Part shown: positions 25,038 through 33,417 of the stretch, piece after piece | How the letters are laid out: each line of letters begins with the position of its first letter | How positions within the stretch are numbered: position 1 is the first letter of the stretch | Assembly (NCBI GenBank): GCA_937858325.1 | Contig: CALMAB010000611.1 | Span: 1-33,417, forward strand | Origin: an uncultured Acetobacteraceae bacterium | Lineage (GTDB): Bacteria; Pseudomonadota; Alphaproteobacteria; Acetobacterales; Acetobacteraceae | Direction: 5' to 3' | DNA: 33,417 nt | Notes under the pieces: generated by a model | What the model saw: only the letters and a program-made list of their open reading frames with translations | Told to the model about the DNA's origin: nothing | The model's database searches: none | Translations under genes and position numbers: made by a program

Positions 25038-25419
25038 GGAGACAATATCCGCGATGCGGGCGGCTGGCGAGCCGATCGCATACAACACGGTCGCGCAAAA
25101 AGCCAAGGTAAGCCGTCAGTATTTGTATGAGAACTTCAAGGATACCATCAACCAACTCCGGTCCCGGACCAGGCGCCAGACCGTCATGCTGGACGGGGAG
25201 GAGGTCGTCGTGCGCTCGGCGGGCCGGGCTGCCACCATCGAACTCGCTTTGCGGAACAAGGTCGCCCGACTCGAAGCTGACCTCAAAGAGGTCCGGAAAG
25301 AAGCTGGATTGTTGAGGAACCGCGTCGAGAAGGCATTGGGCGAAGCAGAGGAATGGCGCCAACGCCACAAGCAGGCTGTATCCGAGCTGCTTGAGCTTCG
25401 CAGCAGGGCTCAGCGCTAG
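24961..25419 (+). CDS. tnpC: Tn554-type TnpC (DUF6262-like) accessory protein
   Basis: The best start is the GTG at 24961, with AAGGGG about seven bases before it; the product (MARNANTSGLAASA...) is 152 aa. It has an HTH-like part (IAYNTVAQKAKVSRQYLYENF) and a C-terminal coiled coil (LEADLKEVRKEAGLLRNRV). In Tn554, TnpC is not essential but influences insertion frequency and orientation. The track start at 24820 lies deep inside tnpB and adds an unlikely leader. It is the last gene of the right operon. Confidence 0.82.
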   Translation: MARNANTSGLAASATERSVLARRKVEETISAMRAAGEPIAYNTVAQKAKVSRQYLYENFKDTINQLRSRTRRQTVMLDGEEVVVRSAGRAATIELALRNKVARLEADLKEVRKEAGLLRNRVEKALGEAEEWRQRHKQAVSELLELRSRAQR

Positions 25420-25835
25420 ACCCACCTCTTGGTGAGACTGGACGTGCGGTCACCTCTTGGAGCCGACCTGCCTTCGGCAGCACGGCCGCGCACAGCGGAG
25501 GTCAAAGGTGGCGAAGCCAGGACCGGAGCCACGCGCAGTCGCCTTTTGGCGGCGAGCATGGCGAGGACCCACCCTTTGACCGGAGCGAGCACGGTCGTAG
25601 CTTATCAAGGCGGATGGCCCGCGTCGGCGCCACTAGGTAGTCGCTGGTGCTGGTAGGCGTGTGACGATTGCCATGTAGCCGAATTTTAGAGACCCCCAAA
25701 GGGAGCACGAGGAACAAACTAAGCATCAAGCTCTATAACCGGCGGCGTACACTCCCTCTTTACCGGCCCAGGACATGCTGCGAGGTTGGCGGCCCATTTG
25801 CCGGAGCCACGACGCTGCCATCGGATAACCCGCCC
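25420..25835. other. Non-coding stretch after tnpC; likely right edge of the Tn554-like module and decayed 5' end of the next gene
   Basis: No convincing gene is present. Visible structure includes a direct repeat CACCTCTTGG at 25423-25432 and 25451-25460, a short hairpin CTGCC-TTC-GGCAG at 25468-25480, and a long-range inverted pair, GGTCAAAG near 25500 against CTTTGACC near 25573. The ORF from 25668 only becomes protein-like at about 25836. Because Tn554-type elements end close to tnpC and have no terminal repeats, a transposon end in this stretch is plausible. Confidence 0.45.
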
Positions 25836-27362
25836 TCGCCCTTCGTCAGCGCGCTGGCCGATTTATGCAGGAAACATCAGCTGAGCTGGCAGGAGTTCGC
25901 CAATCTCACCGGCCTAAGCGACGTTGTGTAGCAAAGTTGGCGGGATGGCGCTGTTCCGCCTCGGCGCGACTTCGATAGCTTGATACACCATATGGGGAGA
26001 GCCGATCCGTTCGATCGCGAGGATATCAGTCATCTGGTCGGCGGCTATTACCGTAGTGCCAGCAGGCGTGGCCGCAGCAAGAGCAGATATCACATTGACA
26101 TGCTCGAAGCGAATATTCGAACGAGACTTAGCAAGCCCAAAACCGAATTACCCCCACTGGACAGGACTCCGTTTTCCTTTGTTCTCGAACAGGCGCAAGT
26201 GGAGCTAGGGCTTTCGTTTATTGAATATGCTCAAATGATTGGCGTGACCGAACGGACGCTTTATACCTGGATGCAAGGCACTATTCCTTCGAGAGGGGCG
26301 TTCGAAAAACTGCTCAAACGAGTCTTGGATAGAGAGCGGGTTAGTAAAGGAACAATCGATCTTCTGCTCTCAACATATGGGAAAAGCACCGGCATTGGAT
26401 TTCATTCTGAAAAGATTGAGATTGTCGATGGAAGCGTCGTCGACAATTCACATAATGCCTTTGAGTCGATCCTGCGCGCGGACACGCCGCCCCCTGCAAT
26501 CCCCAAGCAAACCAGCCCCGGCCCACCCCTAAAACCCACCAGCACCGGCTTCGACATCGCGCCCCAGTCGTCGCCGGAGGCCGAGCGCGAAGATTCCGAA
26601 CTACAGCGCCTGCACCAGCAGCTGCGCCGACTGGTCGACCGCCTCACCGCATCAATGCCGCGGATCAGCAACACGCACAAAGAGCTTGCGGATCAGTTCG
26701 CCGCCTATGCGGAGTTCCTGGCCCCCGACCTCAATGACCTCGACATCACCAGCTTCTGGGCGGTCGGCACGGGCCTCGGCGCGCATATCCGGGCGCTCAA
26801 CCGGGCCGGTCCGAACGTCATGACGCCAGAGCTTGAGCCTGCGCTCATGGCGCAGTTCGAGACGCTAATGGCGGTACATGCCGCGTTCGTCCTCGGTTTC
26901 TCCGCAGCCAGGGAGATGCAAGCCCGCATCGCGCAGGCCCGCGCGGCCGCTCAGGACGACCCGGAGTTGCCGACGCGAGTGCAGTCGGTCCTCACGTCGA
27001 TGGTGAAGACGCCGCATCTCCTGGCGGACAAGGCGCGTCTACTCGTGGATGCTCTCGTGCATGGCATTCCCGCGGCGCCTGAGGCCGCTTTTGATGTGCT
27101 GTCGGGCCGCTATGAGACGGCGAGGAACGGCACCCACGCCTTCATGCGCGCCCTTCACCCGATCATCGAGGTCGCAGGGGCGGTTGGCCTGCTGAGCTTC
27201 GTGCACGCCACCGTGAGCGGCGACCAAGTCGATCTCATGCTGACGACCGGCGCCTACATCAACGCGCACATGCAGGAACTCATGGCGCTATACCGAAATG
27301 ATCAAATCACCACTGACTGGCTGAGATGGGCGCACCTGCGGCTGCAACGCCGCGACAAATAG
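25836..27362 (+). pseudogene. Duplicated-HTH regulator-like gene interrupted by an in-frame TAG
   Basis: One frame runs from about 25836 to 27362, broken only by TAG at 25929-25931; the track lists the two halves as separate ORFs. The part before and around the stop is a first HTH repeat (FVSALADLCRKHQLSW, then GLSDVV*QSW). A second HTH follows (SFVLEQAQVELGLSF, then GVTERTLYTW). In register, the stop aligns with Leu (TTG), so one base change explains it. After the HTHs come a Pro-rich linker, a coiled coil (ELQRLHQQLRRLVDRL) and a helical domain (DITSFWAVGTGLG) that I do not recognise. No normal start is found upstream, so the 5' end may be lost too. Part of it, about 25980-26450, is more AT-rich. 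Confidence 0.7.
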
Positions 27363-27522
27363 CCGCTTAACGCGGCGTCACAACCAATAACGCACTTTTC
27401 CACGCCCCTATTCACGACTCGCGATAGTCCGGGAGCTTAAGCAGGGAAAGACACAGACCCGCTGTGGGTGACATGTCATCTACGTCTTGCTTGCGGAATT
27501 TAAGGCTCAGTCGCAAAGACCC

Positions 27523-28344
27523 CTAGGTACATGCAGAGTGATCCTGCTCGGAAGCGGAAATTTCCAGCAGCAACCCGTCATAGGCCGGCTCGATGTGCGC
27601 CGGCAGATTCCGCTTCATCCACGCCCAATCGATGTCATAGCCCATGTGCGTCAGCACCACCCGACGCGGACGCAGACGCTCGACCCAATGAAATACCTGC
27701 TCCAAGTTCGCGTGGGTCTTATGCGGCTGGCGCTGGAAACAATCCACGAGCCAGGTGTCCACACCGGCCAACGCCGCGAACGCGGTCTCGTCCAAAATGG
27801 CCACATCGGTCGAGTACCCAAACCCGCCGATGCGCAGGCCGAGCGTCGGCATGAATCCGTGGTCCTGCTCGAACAACCGCACCTGCAGGCCCGCAGCCTC
27901 GACCGTCTGCCCCGGCTCGACCACGCGCGGCGCAAGCACCGGCCGAAAGAAATACGGCTGGTTCCAGGGCTGGAACGCGTAATCAAAGCGCTTGTTCAGC
28001 TCCGCCAAGGTCCGCGCCGTGGCGAACGCATCAATGGGCCGGTTCACGATCCGGTTGAGAATCCGAACGTCGTCTATGCCGAGCACGTGGTCTGCATGAG
28101 CATGTGTGAACAGGATCGCATCCACCCGCGGTATCCCGCAGGCCAGCAACTGGCCTCGCATGTCGGGCGACGTGTCCACCAGCAGTCGCTCGCCCGCATC
28201 GCTCTCGATGACGATGCTGGAGCGGGTGCGGCGATTGCGCGGCTCGTTCGGGTCGCAGGCGCCCCAATCGCCACAGCCGTCGTCCCCGCCCAATTGCGGC
28301 ACGCCTGCTGACCCGCCGCAGCCAAGGATGGTCACACGCGGCAT
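27523..28344 (-). CDS. MBL-fold metallo-hydrolase, PhnP/RNase Z-like
   Basis: This 273-aa beta-lactamase-fold protein has the dinuclear metal motif HAHADHVLGID (about residue 81), a later Asp in STDVAILDE, and C-terminal His in LTHMGYDIDW. The N-terminus GCGGSAGVPQLGG and the CGDWGACDP segment are typical of the PhnP-like group found next to tatD. Members act on phosphodiester or cyclic-nucleotide-type substrates, but the physiological role in this position is unknown. It follows tatD by 2 nt and ends the housekeeping operon. Confidence 0.9.
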   Translation of the reverse strand: MPRVTILGCGGSAGVPQLGGDDGCGDWGACDPNEPRNRRTRSSIVIESDAGERLLVDTSPDMRGQLLACGIPRVDAILFTHAHADHVLGIDDVRILNRIVNRPIDAFATARTLAELNKRFDYAFQPWNQPYFFRPVLAPRVVEPGQTVEAAGLQVRLFEQDHGFMPTLGLRIGGFGYSTDVAILDETAFAALAGVDTWLVDCFQRQPHKTHANLEQVFHWVERLRPRRVVLTHMGYDIDWAWMKRNLPAHIEPAYDGLLLEISASEQDHSACT

Positions 28345-28346
28345 CG

Positions 28347-29114
28347 CTAGGCCATACGCTTGAACAAAGCGCGAACGTTGTGCGTTGTCAATTCGTCCAT
28401 TGCCGCGAGCGGCATCCCGCGCAAGCTCGCGAGCACGCGCGCCGTCTCGACGACATAGCCGGGTTCGTTGCGTTTGCCGCGAAAAGGCACGGGCGCCAGG
28501 TAGGGCGCATCGGTTTCCACCAGCAGTCGGTCCGCCGGAACGTCACGGGCGATGTCGCGCAAAGCAGTGGATTTCGGAAACGTCAGGATCCCGGAAAAGC
28601 TGACATATCCGCCCAGCTTGAGAGCATCCTCCGCCAAGGCGCGGCCGGAGCTGAAGCAGTGCAGGACGAGCCGGAACGGGCCGCCAGCATCCCACTCCTC
28701 ATGCAGGATTGCTGCGATGTCCTGGTCGGCATCGCGGGCATGGATCACCAAAGGAAGCCCGGCCAGGCGCGCGGCGCGGATGTGCTGCCGGAAGCTCGCT
28801 TGCTGCATGTCGCGCGGCGCCTTGTCGTAGAAATAGTCAAGCCCGGACTCGCCGATGCCGACCACCCGCGGATCGTCGGCTAGGCTCGCGATCGTGGCTG
28901 CATCGGCCACCGGTCCGTCGCCGGCATTGTGCGGATGAACGCCAATGGTACACCACACGCCAGGACGCTGCGCCAACGCGACCAGCGGTGCGCGCTCGTT
29001 CAGCCGTGTGCCGATAGTGATCATCTCGCCCACCCCGGCATCCGCGGCCCGCTGCAGCACGGCGTCCAGTTCGGCCGGGTTAAGCATGTCCAGGTGGCAA
29101 TGGGAGTCGATCAA
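28347..29114 (-). CDS. tatD: TatD family metal-dependent DNase
   Basis: The TTG at 29114 starts a 255-aa product (MIDSHCHLDML), the usual TatD length; the track start reads an Arg-rich leader through metG. Metal-binding motifs are HCHLD at the N-terminus, GESGLDYFYDK (catalytic Glu), IHARDAD, and HCFSSG, with ETDAPYLAPVPFRGKRNEP near the C-terminus. It is a cytoplasmic Mg-dependent 3'-5' exonuclease family. It starts 10 nt after the metG stop. Confidence 0.9.
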   Translation of the reverse strand: MIDSHCHLDMLNPAELDAVLQRAADAGVGEMITIGTRLNERAPLVALAQRPGVWCTIGVHPHNAGDGPVADAATIASLADDPRVVGIGESGLDYFYDKAPRDMQQASFRQHIRAARLAGLPLVIHARDADQDIAAILHEEWDAGGPFRLVLHCFSSGRALAEDALKLGGYVSFSGILTFPKSTALRDIARDVPADRLLVETDAPYLAPVPFRGKRNEPGYVVETARVLASLRGMPLAAMDELTTHNVRALFKRMA

Positions 29115-29124
29115 GATCGGCGCC

Positions 29125-30660
29125 CTACCCGGCCGTTTCGACGTAACGCGGGAACACGCCTTTCGGCGCCGGCAACGCCGTGCCCGACGGCAACGGCGCT
29201 GCAAGGTCCGCAAGGCCGCGCGCGTCCGGAGGCGCGCCAACCTGATCGAGCATCGCGGCCATGCTGCCCGGCATGAAGGGCTGCAGAACCGTAGCCACGC
29301 AACGGATCACCTCGACCAACACGCGCAACACGCTTGCCATGCGGGCCGCATCCGTCTTGCGCAGCACCCACGGCGCTTGATGGTCGATATAGGCGTTAGC
29401 CGCCCGGATGACCTTCCACGCATCCTCCAGCGCGTCGTTGAACGCGAGGCGGTCCAGGCGGTCCCGCACGGCATCAGGCAACGCCTGCGCCGCAACCAGA
29501 AGCGCCGTGTCCTGGACGGTCGCAGCGCCCAACTCCGGCAGCAAGCCGCCGCAGTTCTTGGCGACCTGGGACAGCGTACGCTGCGCCAGGTTGCCGAGGT
29601 CGTTCGCGAGTTCCACGTTCAGCCGGCGGATCAGCGCGGCGTCGCTGTAATCCCCATCGTTGCCGAACGGCACCTCACGCAACAGGAAGTAGCGCACGGG
29701 ATCGAGACCGAACGTGTCCACCAGCCGGGCGGCATCGACGGCGTTGCCCAGCGACTTGCTCATCTTCTCGCCCGCCGCCGTCCACCAGCCGTGGGAGAAC
29801 ACGCGTCGCGGCACCGGCAGACCGGCCGCCATCAGGAACGCCGGCCAATAAACCGCGTGGAAGCGAATGATATCCTTGCCAACCATATGCACGTCAGCTG
29901 GCCAAAACGGCCAGCGTGGATCGCTCACGTCCGGAAAGCCCACCGCGGACAGATAGTTGGTCAGTGCATCGACCCATACATACATGACGTGGCCCGGGTC
30001 GTCCGGCACCGGCACACCCCAAGTGAAGCTGGTGCGACTCACCGAAAGGTCTTCAAGCCCTCCCCGGACAAAGCTCACCACCTCGCTGCGACGGCCGGCC
30101 GGCGACACAAAATCCGGCTCGTTTTCATACAGTGCGAGCAGGCGGTCCTGCCAAGCCGACAGGCGGAAGAAGTACGAAGGCTCCCTCACCCACTCGACGG
30201 GCGCGCCTGTCGGTGCGACGCGGTTGCCGTCGGGCCGGGTGACCAGTTCGCTCGCGTTGTAGAACGCCTCATCGCGAACGGCGTAATAGCCTTCATAATG
30301 GCCCAAGTAGATGTCGCCCGATGCGCGAAGACGGCGCCAGAGGTCCTGACAGGCGTGCTTGTGGCGCTCTTCCGTGGTGCGGATGAAATCGTCGTTGGAT
30401 AATCCCATCAACGCGGACAAGTCCTGGAACTTCAAAGCAATACGGTCGGCAAACTCCTGGGGTGCCACGCCCGCGTCGTGCGCCGCCTTCTCAACCTTCT
30501 GACCATGCTCATCGGTGCCGGTCAGGAAAAACACCTCATGGCCGTCCAGCCGCTTCCACCGGGCCAGCACGTCGGCAGCAACCGATGTGTAGGCGTGGCC
30601 GACATGCGGCGCGCCATTGACGTAGTAGATCGGTGTCGTGACGTAGAACCGCTTGGTCAT
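29125..30660 (-). CDS. metG: Methionyl-tRNA synthetase
   Basis: This 511-aa class I synthetase charges tRNA-Met. It has the HIGH-type motif APHVGHAY near the N-terminus and KMSKS in GEKMSKSLGN. The length and the lack of both a cysteine zinc knuckle in the connective domain and a C-terminal tRNA-binding domain fit the short alphaproteobacterial form. The ATG overlaps the holB stop by 4 nt. Confidence 0.97.
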   Translation of the reverse strand: MTKRFYVTTPIYYVNGAPHVGHAYTSVAADVLARWKRLDGHEVFFLTGTDEHGQKVEKAAHDAGVAPQEFADRIALKFQDLSALMGLSNDDFIRTTEERHKHACQDLWRRLRASGDIYLGHYEGYYAVRDEAFYNASELVTRPDGNRVAPTGAPVEWVREPSYFFRLSAWQDRLLALYENEPDFVSPAGRRSEVVSFVRGGLEDLSVSRTSFTWGVPVPDDPGHVMYVWVDALTNYLSAVGFPDVSDPRWPFWPADVHMVGKDIIRFHAVYWPAFLMAAGLPVPRRVFSHGWWTAAGEKMSKSLGNAVDAARLVDTFGLDPVRYFLLREVPFGNDGDYSDAALIRRLNVELANDLGNLAQRTLSQVAKNCGGLLPELGAATVQDTALLVAAQALPDAVRDRLDRLAFNDALEDAWKVIRAANAYIDHQAPWVLRKTDAARMASVLRVLVEVIRCVATVLQPFMPGSMAAMLDQVGAPPDARGLADLAAPLPSGTALPAPKGVFPRYVETAG

Positions 30661-31661
30661 GGGCTATTCAGCAAATCCAGGCTCGAGACGATCGCATGCC
30701 GCTTGTCCAAGTTGAACCGCTCGGTATCATCCTGCAGCCTTGTCAGCGCGTGCCACAAATCACCCCATTCGGCTAGGGGCCGCAAGCCCGCCAGCCGTTG
30801 TTGGCCGACATCGGCGTGGCCCCGCGCGGCGTTGCGGACCGCAGCGCTGATCGCATCGCGCAGCAGGTCCATGAAGGCCGCGAACCCGGCGTCGCTCCGC
30901 GCCAGCTTGTCCGCGACCTCGTAGGTGCGCAACAGCGGGAGGTTCGGGGCCGCCCGCAGCACGTCGGCCACTAGGGCGGCGATTTCGACTCCCTGCTCCT
31001 CGGCCAACGCCAAGGCTCGGCCCGGCGCGCCCGACAAGGCAGCCAGCGCGGCGCGTTCCGCCCGGTCCATGTCCGGGAGGCATTGGGTCAGCACGCGCTC
31101 CATGTCCGCCAACCCGAGCTCGCCCAGCCGTAGCCGCCGGCACCGGCTGCGGATCGTCGGCAGCAGCCGGCCCGGCGATGCACAAATCAGCAGCAGCACG
31201 GCGCGTGGCGGCGGCTCTTCCAGCACCTTGAGCAGCGCGTTGGCGGCGTTGCGGTTCAGGTGCTCAGCCCCGTCCACCACCACGATGCGCCAGCCGCCCT
31301 CCGCCGGGGTTAGGCGCAGGAAGTCTGCGACGTCGCGGGCGCTGTCCACCACGATCTCCGAGCGCAGGCGCCTGCGCTTGTCGTCCCACTCGCGCTCAAC
31401 GGTCAGCAGGTCAGCATGGGTGCCCGCCGCGACGCGGCGAAACACCGGGGATGCCGGGTCGTTCGCGCCGGCGGCGGCCTGCGGGCCGGCCAGCAAACGC
31501 CGGGCGAAGCGGTAGGCCAGGGTTGCCTTGCCGACACCCTCCGGCCCGGTCAGCAACCAGGCATGGTGGATGCGGCCAGCCCGGACCGCATCCTCGATCA
31601 CCGCCTCCGCGGCGGCATGGCCCAGCAGGAACGGGTTCTCGCGCGGCATCGGCGCGGTCAT
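30657..31661 (-). CDS. holB: DNA polymerase III subunit delta'
   Basis: The start at the ATG of 31661 overlaps the tmk stop as ATGA and gives 334 aa. It has a Walker-A-like GPEGVGKATLA, the clamp-loader segment VVVDGAEHLNRNAANALLK, and the arginine-finger-type PTIRSRCRRL. The zinc-binding cysteines of E. coli delta' are absent, as is common in alphaproteobacteria. It is part of the clamp loader that places the beta clamp on DNA. Confidence 0.93.
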   Translation of the reverse strand: MTAPMPRENPFLLGHAAAEAVIEDAVRAGRIHHAWLLTGPEGVGKATLAYRFARRLLAGPQAAAGANDPASPVFRRVAAGTHADLLTVEREWDDKRRRLRSEIVVDSARDVADFLRLTPAEGGWRIVVVDGAEHLNRNAANALLKVLEEPPPRAVLLLICASPGRLLPTIRSRCRRLRLGELGLADMERVLTQCLPDMDRAERAALAALSGAPGRALALAEEQGVEIAALVADVLRAAPNLPLLRTYEVADKLARSDAGFAAFMDLLRDAISAAVRNAARGHADVGQQRLAGLRPLAEWGDLWHALTRLQDDTERFNLDKRHAIVSSLDLLNSP

Positions 31662-32272
31662 GCCGGGCTGGGCCGACGGCTGGCGATGACGGCGAGCACG
31701 GCACGGTGCACGTCGTTCATCCCGCCATCGGCCGAGACCACGGCGCAACGGTCTGGCTCCGCAGCCACAATGGCGGCAAAGCCCTCCGCAACCCGCGCGT
31801 GGAACGCCGGTCCCATCGCCTCGTAACGATCAAGCGCCTGGCGGCGGCCTGCCATCCGGTCGGCCGCAACGGCCGGGGACACTTCCAGCACGACGGTGAG
31901 ATCGGGCCGCACTGGCAACAGACGGCTCAACGCAGCGATCAGGTTGCGGTCGGCCCCGAGGCCGTAGCCCTGGTAGGCCATGGTCGAGTCGGCAAATCGG
32001 TCGCTGATCACGATGGCGCCCCGGGCCAGAGCGGGCTGGATGGTTCTCGCCACATGCTCGGCCCTAGCCGCGAAGTGGAGGTAAACCTCGGCCGGCGGCG
32101 ACCAATCGTGCTCACGCGACAGCAGCAGGCCGCGCAAAACCTCCGCGCCCGGCGCGCCGCCCGGCTCGCGCGTGCGCAGCACCGTGCTGCCGGCCGCCGT
32201 CATCGATTCGGCCAGGAGGCGCGCTTGGGTAGATTTTCCGGCCCCTTCCCCGCCCTCGAACGTGATGAACAC
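31658..32272 (-). CDS. tmk: Thymidylate kinase
   Basis: This 204-aa dTMP kinase begins at GTG (MFITFEGGEGAGKSTQ), whose P-loop is GGEGAGKST. The DRFADSTMAYQG motif and the LID region (AGRRQALDRYE) are present. It converts dTMP to dTDP for DNA synthesis. It lies 7 nt after the dacC stop and overlaps holB by 4 nt, the common tmk-holB pairing. Confidence 0.96.
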   Translation of the reverse strand: MFITFEGGEGAGKSTQARLLAESMTAAGSTVLRTREPGGAPGAEVLRGLLLSREHDWSPPAEVYLHFAARAEHVARTIQPALARGAIVISDRFADSTMAYQGYGLGADRNLIAALSRLLPVRPDLTVVLEVSPAVAADRMAGRRQALDRYEAMGPAFHARVAEGFAAIVAAEPDRCAVVSADGGMNDVHRAVLAVIASRRPSPA

Positions 32273-32279
32273 TGAAGCG

Positions 32280-33335
32280 TCAGGAGCCTGTGACGTAGCG
32301 GACCATGACTGCGGCCGCCCGCCCCGGCAGCCAAAGCCGAGGCACGTCGGCGCCGGCCAGCAGCGGCACGTTCATCGCCGGCACTCCCTGGCCGGAGACA
32401 GTGAGCTTGCCCAGCACGTCGCCACGGCTGACCGGCGCCGGGATCGGATTGCTGTATTCGACTTCAATCTTGGCATTGCGCCGCCACTGCCGGGGCATGG
32501 TCAGCACCAGGTCCTGGCCGCCCACCAACGGCACGGTCGGTCGCGCGCCGAGCCAAACCTTCGCCTGCTCAACCGTGTCGCCCGCGGTGAAGAGCGTCAC
32601 GTTCTCAAACTCCCGGAAGCTCCACTCCAGCAGCCGCTCGCTTTCTTCGGCCCGCTGATGCATCGAGGTGAGGCCGTTCACCACGACGATCACCCGCCGC
32701 CCGGCCCGCGCGCTGCTGGCGACCAGGCCATAGCCGCCCTCCTCGGTGTGGCCGGTCTTCAAGCCATCCGCAGTGCCCTTCTGCACGAGCGGGTTGCGGT
32801 TCTGCTGCTCGATGTTGTTGTACTTGAACGACTTCTCGTTGTCGTACTTGTAGTACTCCGGGAAGTCCGTGATCAAGCACCGCGCCAGCACCGCGATGTC
32901 GCGACAGGACATGCGCTGCTGCGGGTCGGGCCACCCCGTGCTGTTCCGGAAGTATGATGCGGTCAGGCCAAGCTCCTTGGCCTTGACGTTCATCTGCTCG
33001 GCAAAGCCCTCCTCCGACCCGGCCACCGCTTCCGCCAGCACGATGCAGGCGTCGTTGCCGGATTGCACGATGACCCCGCGGATCAGATCCTCGACCCTTA
33101 CCGTCCCGCCCAACGGCACGAACATCTTGGACCCCTGCATGCGCCAAGCGCGCTCGCTGACCGGCAGTTCCTGGTCGAGCGTCAGGCGGCCCGCTTTCAG
33201 CATCCCGTATATGATGTACGCGGTCATCAGCTTGGTCATGGAGGAGGGCGGCATCGGCACGTCGCCCTCCTTGTCCAGCAACGTCGCGCCAGTGTTGAAA
33301 TCGAGGATCAGCGCGTATTTGGCCGCAGTGTCCAT
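32280..33335 (-). CDS. dacC: D-alanyl-D-alanine carboxypeptidase (DacC/PBP5-6 type), N-terminus without signal peptide
   Basis: The protein has the penicillin-binding motifs SSMTKL (SxxK), SGNDAC (SxN) and KTGHTEEGGYG (KTG), then a C-terminal PBP5-type beta domain (GDVLGKLTVSGQGV). It trims peptidoglycan pentapeptides in the periplasm. The only in-frame start is the ATG at 33335, at the very beginning of the mature domain. Upstream the frame stays open only to a TAA at 33384-33386, with no signal sequence, so the 5' end is probably altered or lost. C-terminal membrane anchoring is not obvious either. First visible gene of the tmk-holB-metG-tatD-MBL operon. Confidence 0.9.
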   Translation of the reverse strand: MDTAAKYALILDFNTGATLLDKEGDVPMPPSSMTKLMTAYIIYGMLKAGRLTLDQELPVSERAWRMQGSKMFVPLGGTVRVEDLIRGVIVQSGNDACIVLAEAVAGSEEGFAEQMNVKAKELGLTASYFRNSTGWPDPQQRMSCRDIAVLARCLITDFPEYYKYDNEKSFKYNNIEQQNRNPLVQKGTADGLKTGHTEEGGYGLVASSARAGRRVIVVVNGLTSMHQRAEESERLLEWSFREFENVTLFTAGDTVEQAKVWLGARPTVPLVGGQDLVLTMPRQWRRNAKIEVEYSNPIPAPVSRGDVLGKLTVSGQGVPAMNVPLLAGADVPRLWLPGRAAAVMVRYVTGS

Positions 33336-33367
33336 CGGACCGAGCGGCGTGGCGGCGGCCGTGCTGG

Positions 33368-33415
33368 CCGGCGCCAGCCGTTCTTAGCCAGGTAGTTGCC
33401 GACCGACCCGAACAC
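33368..33415 (-). pseudogene. Possible MltB-type lytic transglycosylase fragment at the right edge
   Basis: The last 50 bases, in a frame different from dacC, read VFGSVGNYLAKNGWRR. This resembles the conserved SxANYLxxxGW motif of MltB-family lytic transglycosylases, which are often found near rlpA and dacC in alphaproteobacteria. The reading then runs directly into dacC with no rlpA and no dacC signal peptide between. Only 16 residues are visible, so the call is tentative. Confidence 0.35.
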
Positions 33416-33417
33416 AT

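Larger units (their letters stand above)
13054..25419. mobile_element. Composite recombinase region: six-gene operon plus divergent Tn554-like tnpABC
   Basis: The span is the minimum covered by recombination genes; true ends are not resolved. Five tyrosine recombinases, three small HTH-coiled-coil proteins and one RecD2-like helicase lie in two divergent operons around 21373-21642. Tn554-family transposons lack terminal inverted repeats and target duplications, so the absence of obvious ends is expected for the right module. Base composition is less GC-rich than the metabolic flanks, especially at 21480-21640 and 25980-26450. I cannot tell from sequence alone whether the two operons form one element or two nested ones. 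Confidence 0.75.

Noticed and set aside
27362-27376. GCCGC-TTAAC-GCGGC hairpin after the HTH gene
   Set aside because: Only a 5-bp stem with no T-run; too weak to call a terminator.
1-33417. CRISPR arrays, rRNA and tRNA genes
   Set aside because: No regularly spaced repeats, rRNA-like or complete tRNA cloverleaf sequence was seen on reading the window.

Overview
The window is GC-rich, densely coded DNA that fits an alphaproteobacterium, most likely Rhodospirillales or Acetobacterales. This rests on codon bias, the fused indolepyruvate ferredoxin oxidoreductase, and the dacC-tmk-holB-metG-tatD-MBL gene order. I had no database access, so the taxon is an inference.

Left flank (1-12568), metabolic genes. 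A fused indolepyruvate:ferredoxin oxidoreductase runs off the left edge. It is divergent from an Lrp/AsnC regulator, with a 7-bp palindrome between them. The regulator is followed by a MarC-family membrane protein, a PrmC-like methyltransferase, a heme-oxygenase-like diiron protein (HDO/TenA fold) and an amidase. Next is a tight four-gene acyl-CoA operon: a DUF35 OB-fold protein without zinc cysteines, a thiolase-fold enzyme without the usual catalytic cysteines, an ADP-forming acyl-CoA synthetase, and an enoyl-CoA hydratase/isomerase. A small secreted protein and an EamA transporter close the flank.

Centre (about 12.6-27.4 kb), an accessory region dominated by recombination genes. Two operons diverge from a roughly 270-bp AT-richer control region. 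The left operon has six genes, each overlapping the next by 1-8 nt. They encode three different tyrosine recombinases (422, 526 and 759 aa), two small HTH-plus-coiled-coil proteins (170 and 136 aa) and a RecD2-like SF1B helicase (761 aa). The right operon has the Tn554 layout: tnpA, tnpB and tnpC. In total there are five tyrosine recombinases and three TnpC-like proteins. The shared control region carries three copies of an AACATGCA motif and a 10-bp inverted repeat. To the right is a duplicated-HTH regulator-like gene broken by a single in-frame TAG. The six-gene operon is my best candidate for an undescribed mobile or DNA-processing system. It resembles Tn554, RIT and Gamma-Mobile-Trio modules but has a composition I do not recognise as described.

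Right flank (27523-33417), a minus-strand housekeeping operon: dacC, tmk, holB, metG, tatD and an MBL-fold hydrolase, with very short spacing or overlaps. At the right edge, dacC has no signal peptide. It is preceded in another frame by a short stretch resembling an MltB-type lytic transglycosylase, which suggests a deletion, frameshift or assembly problem at that junction.
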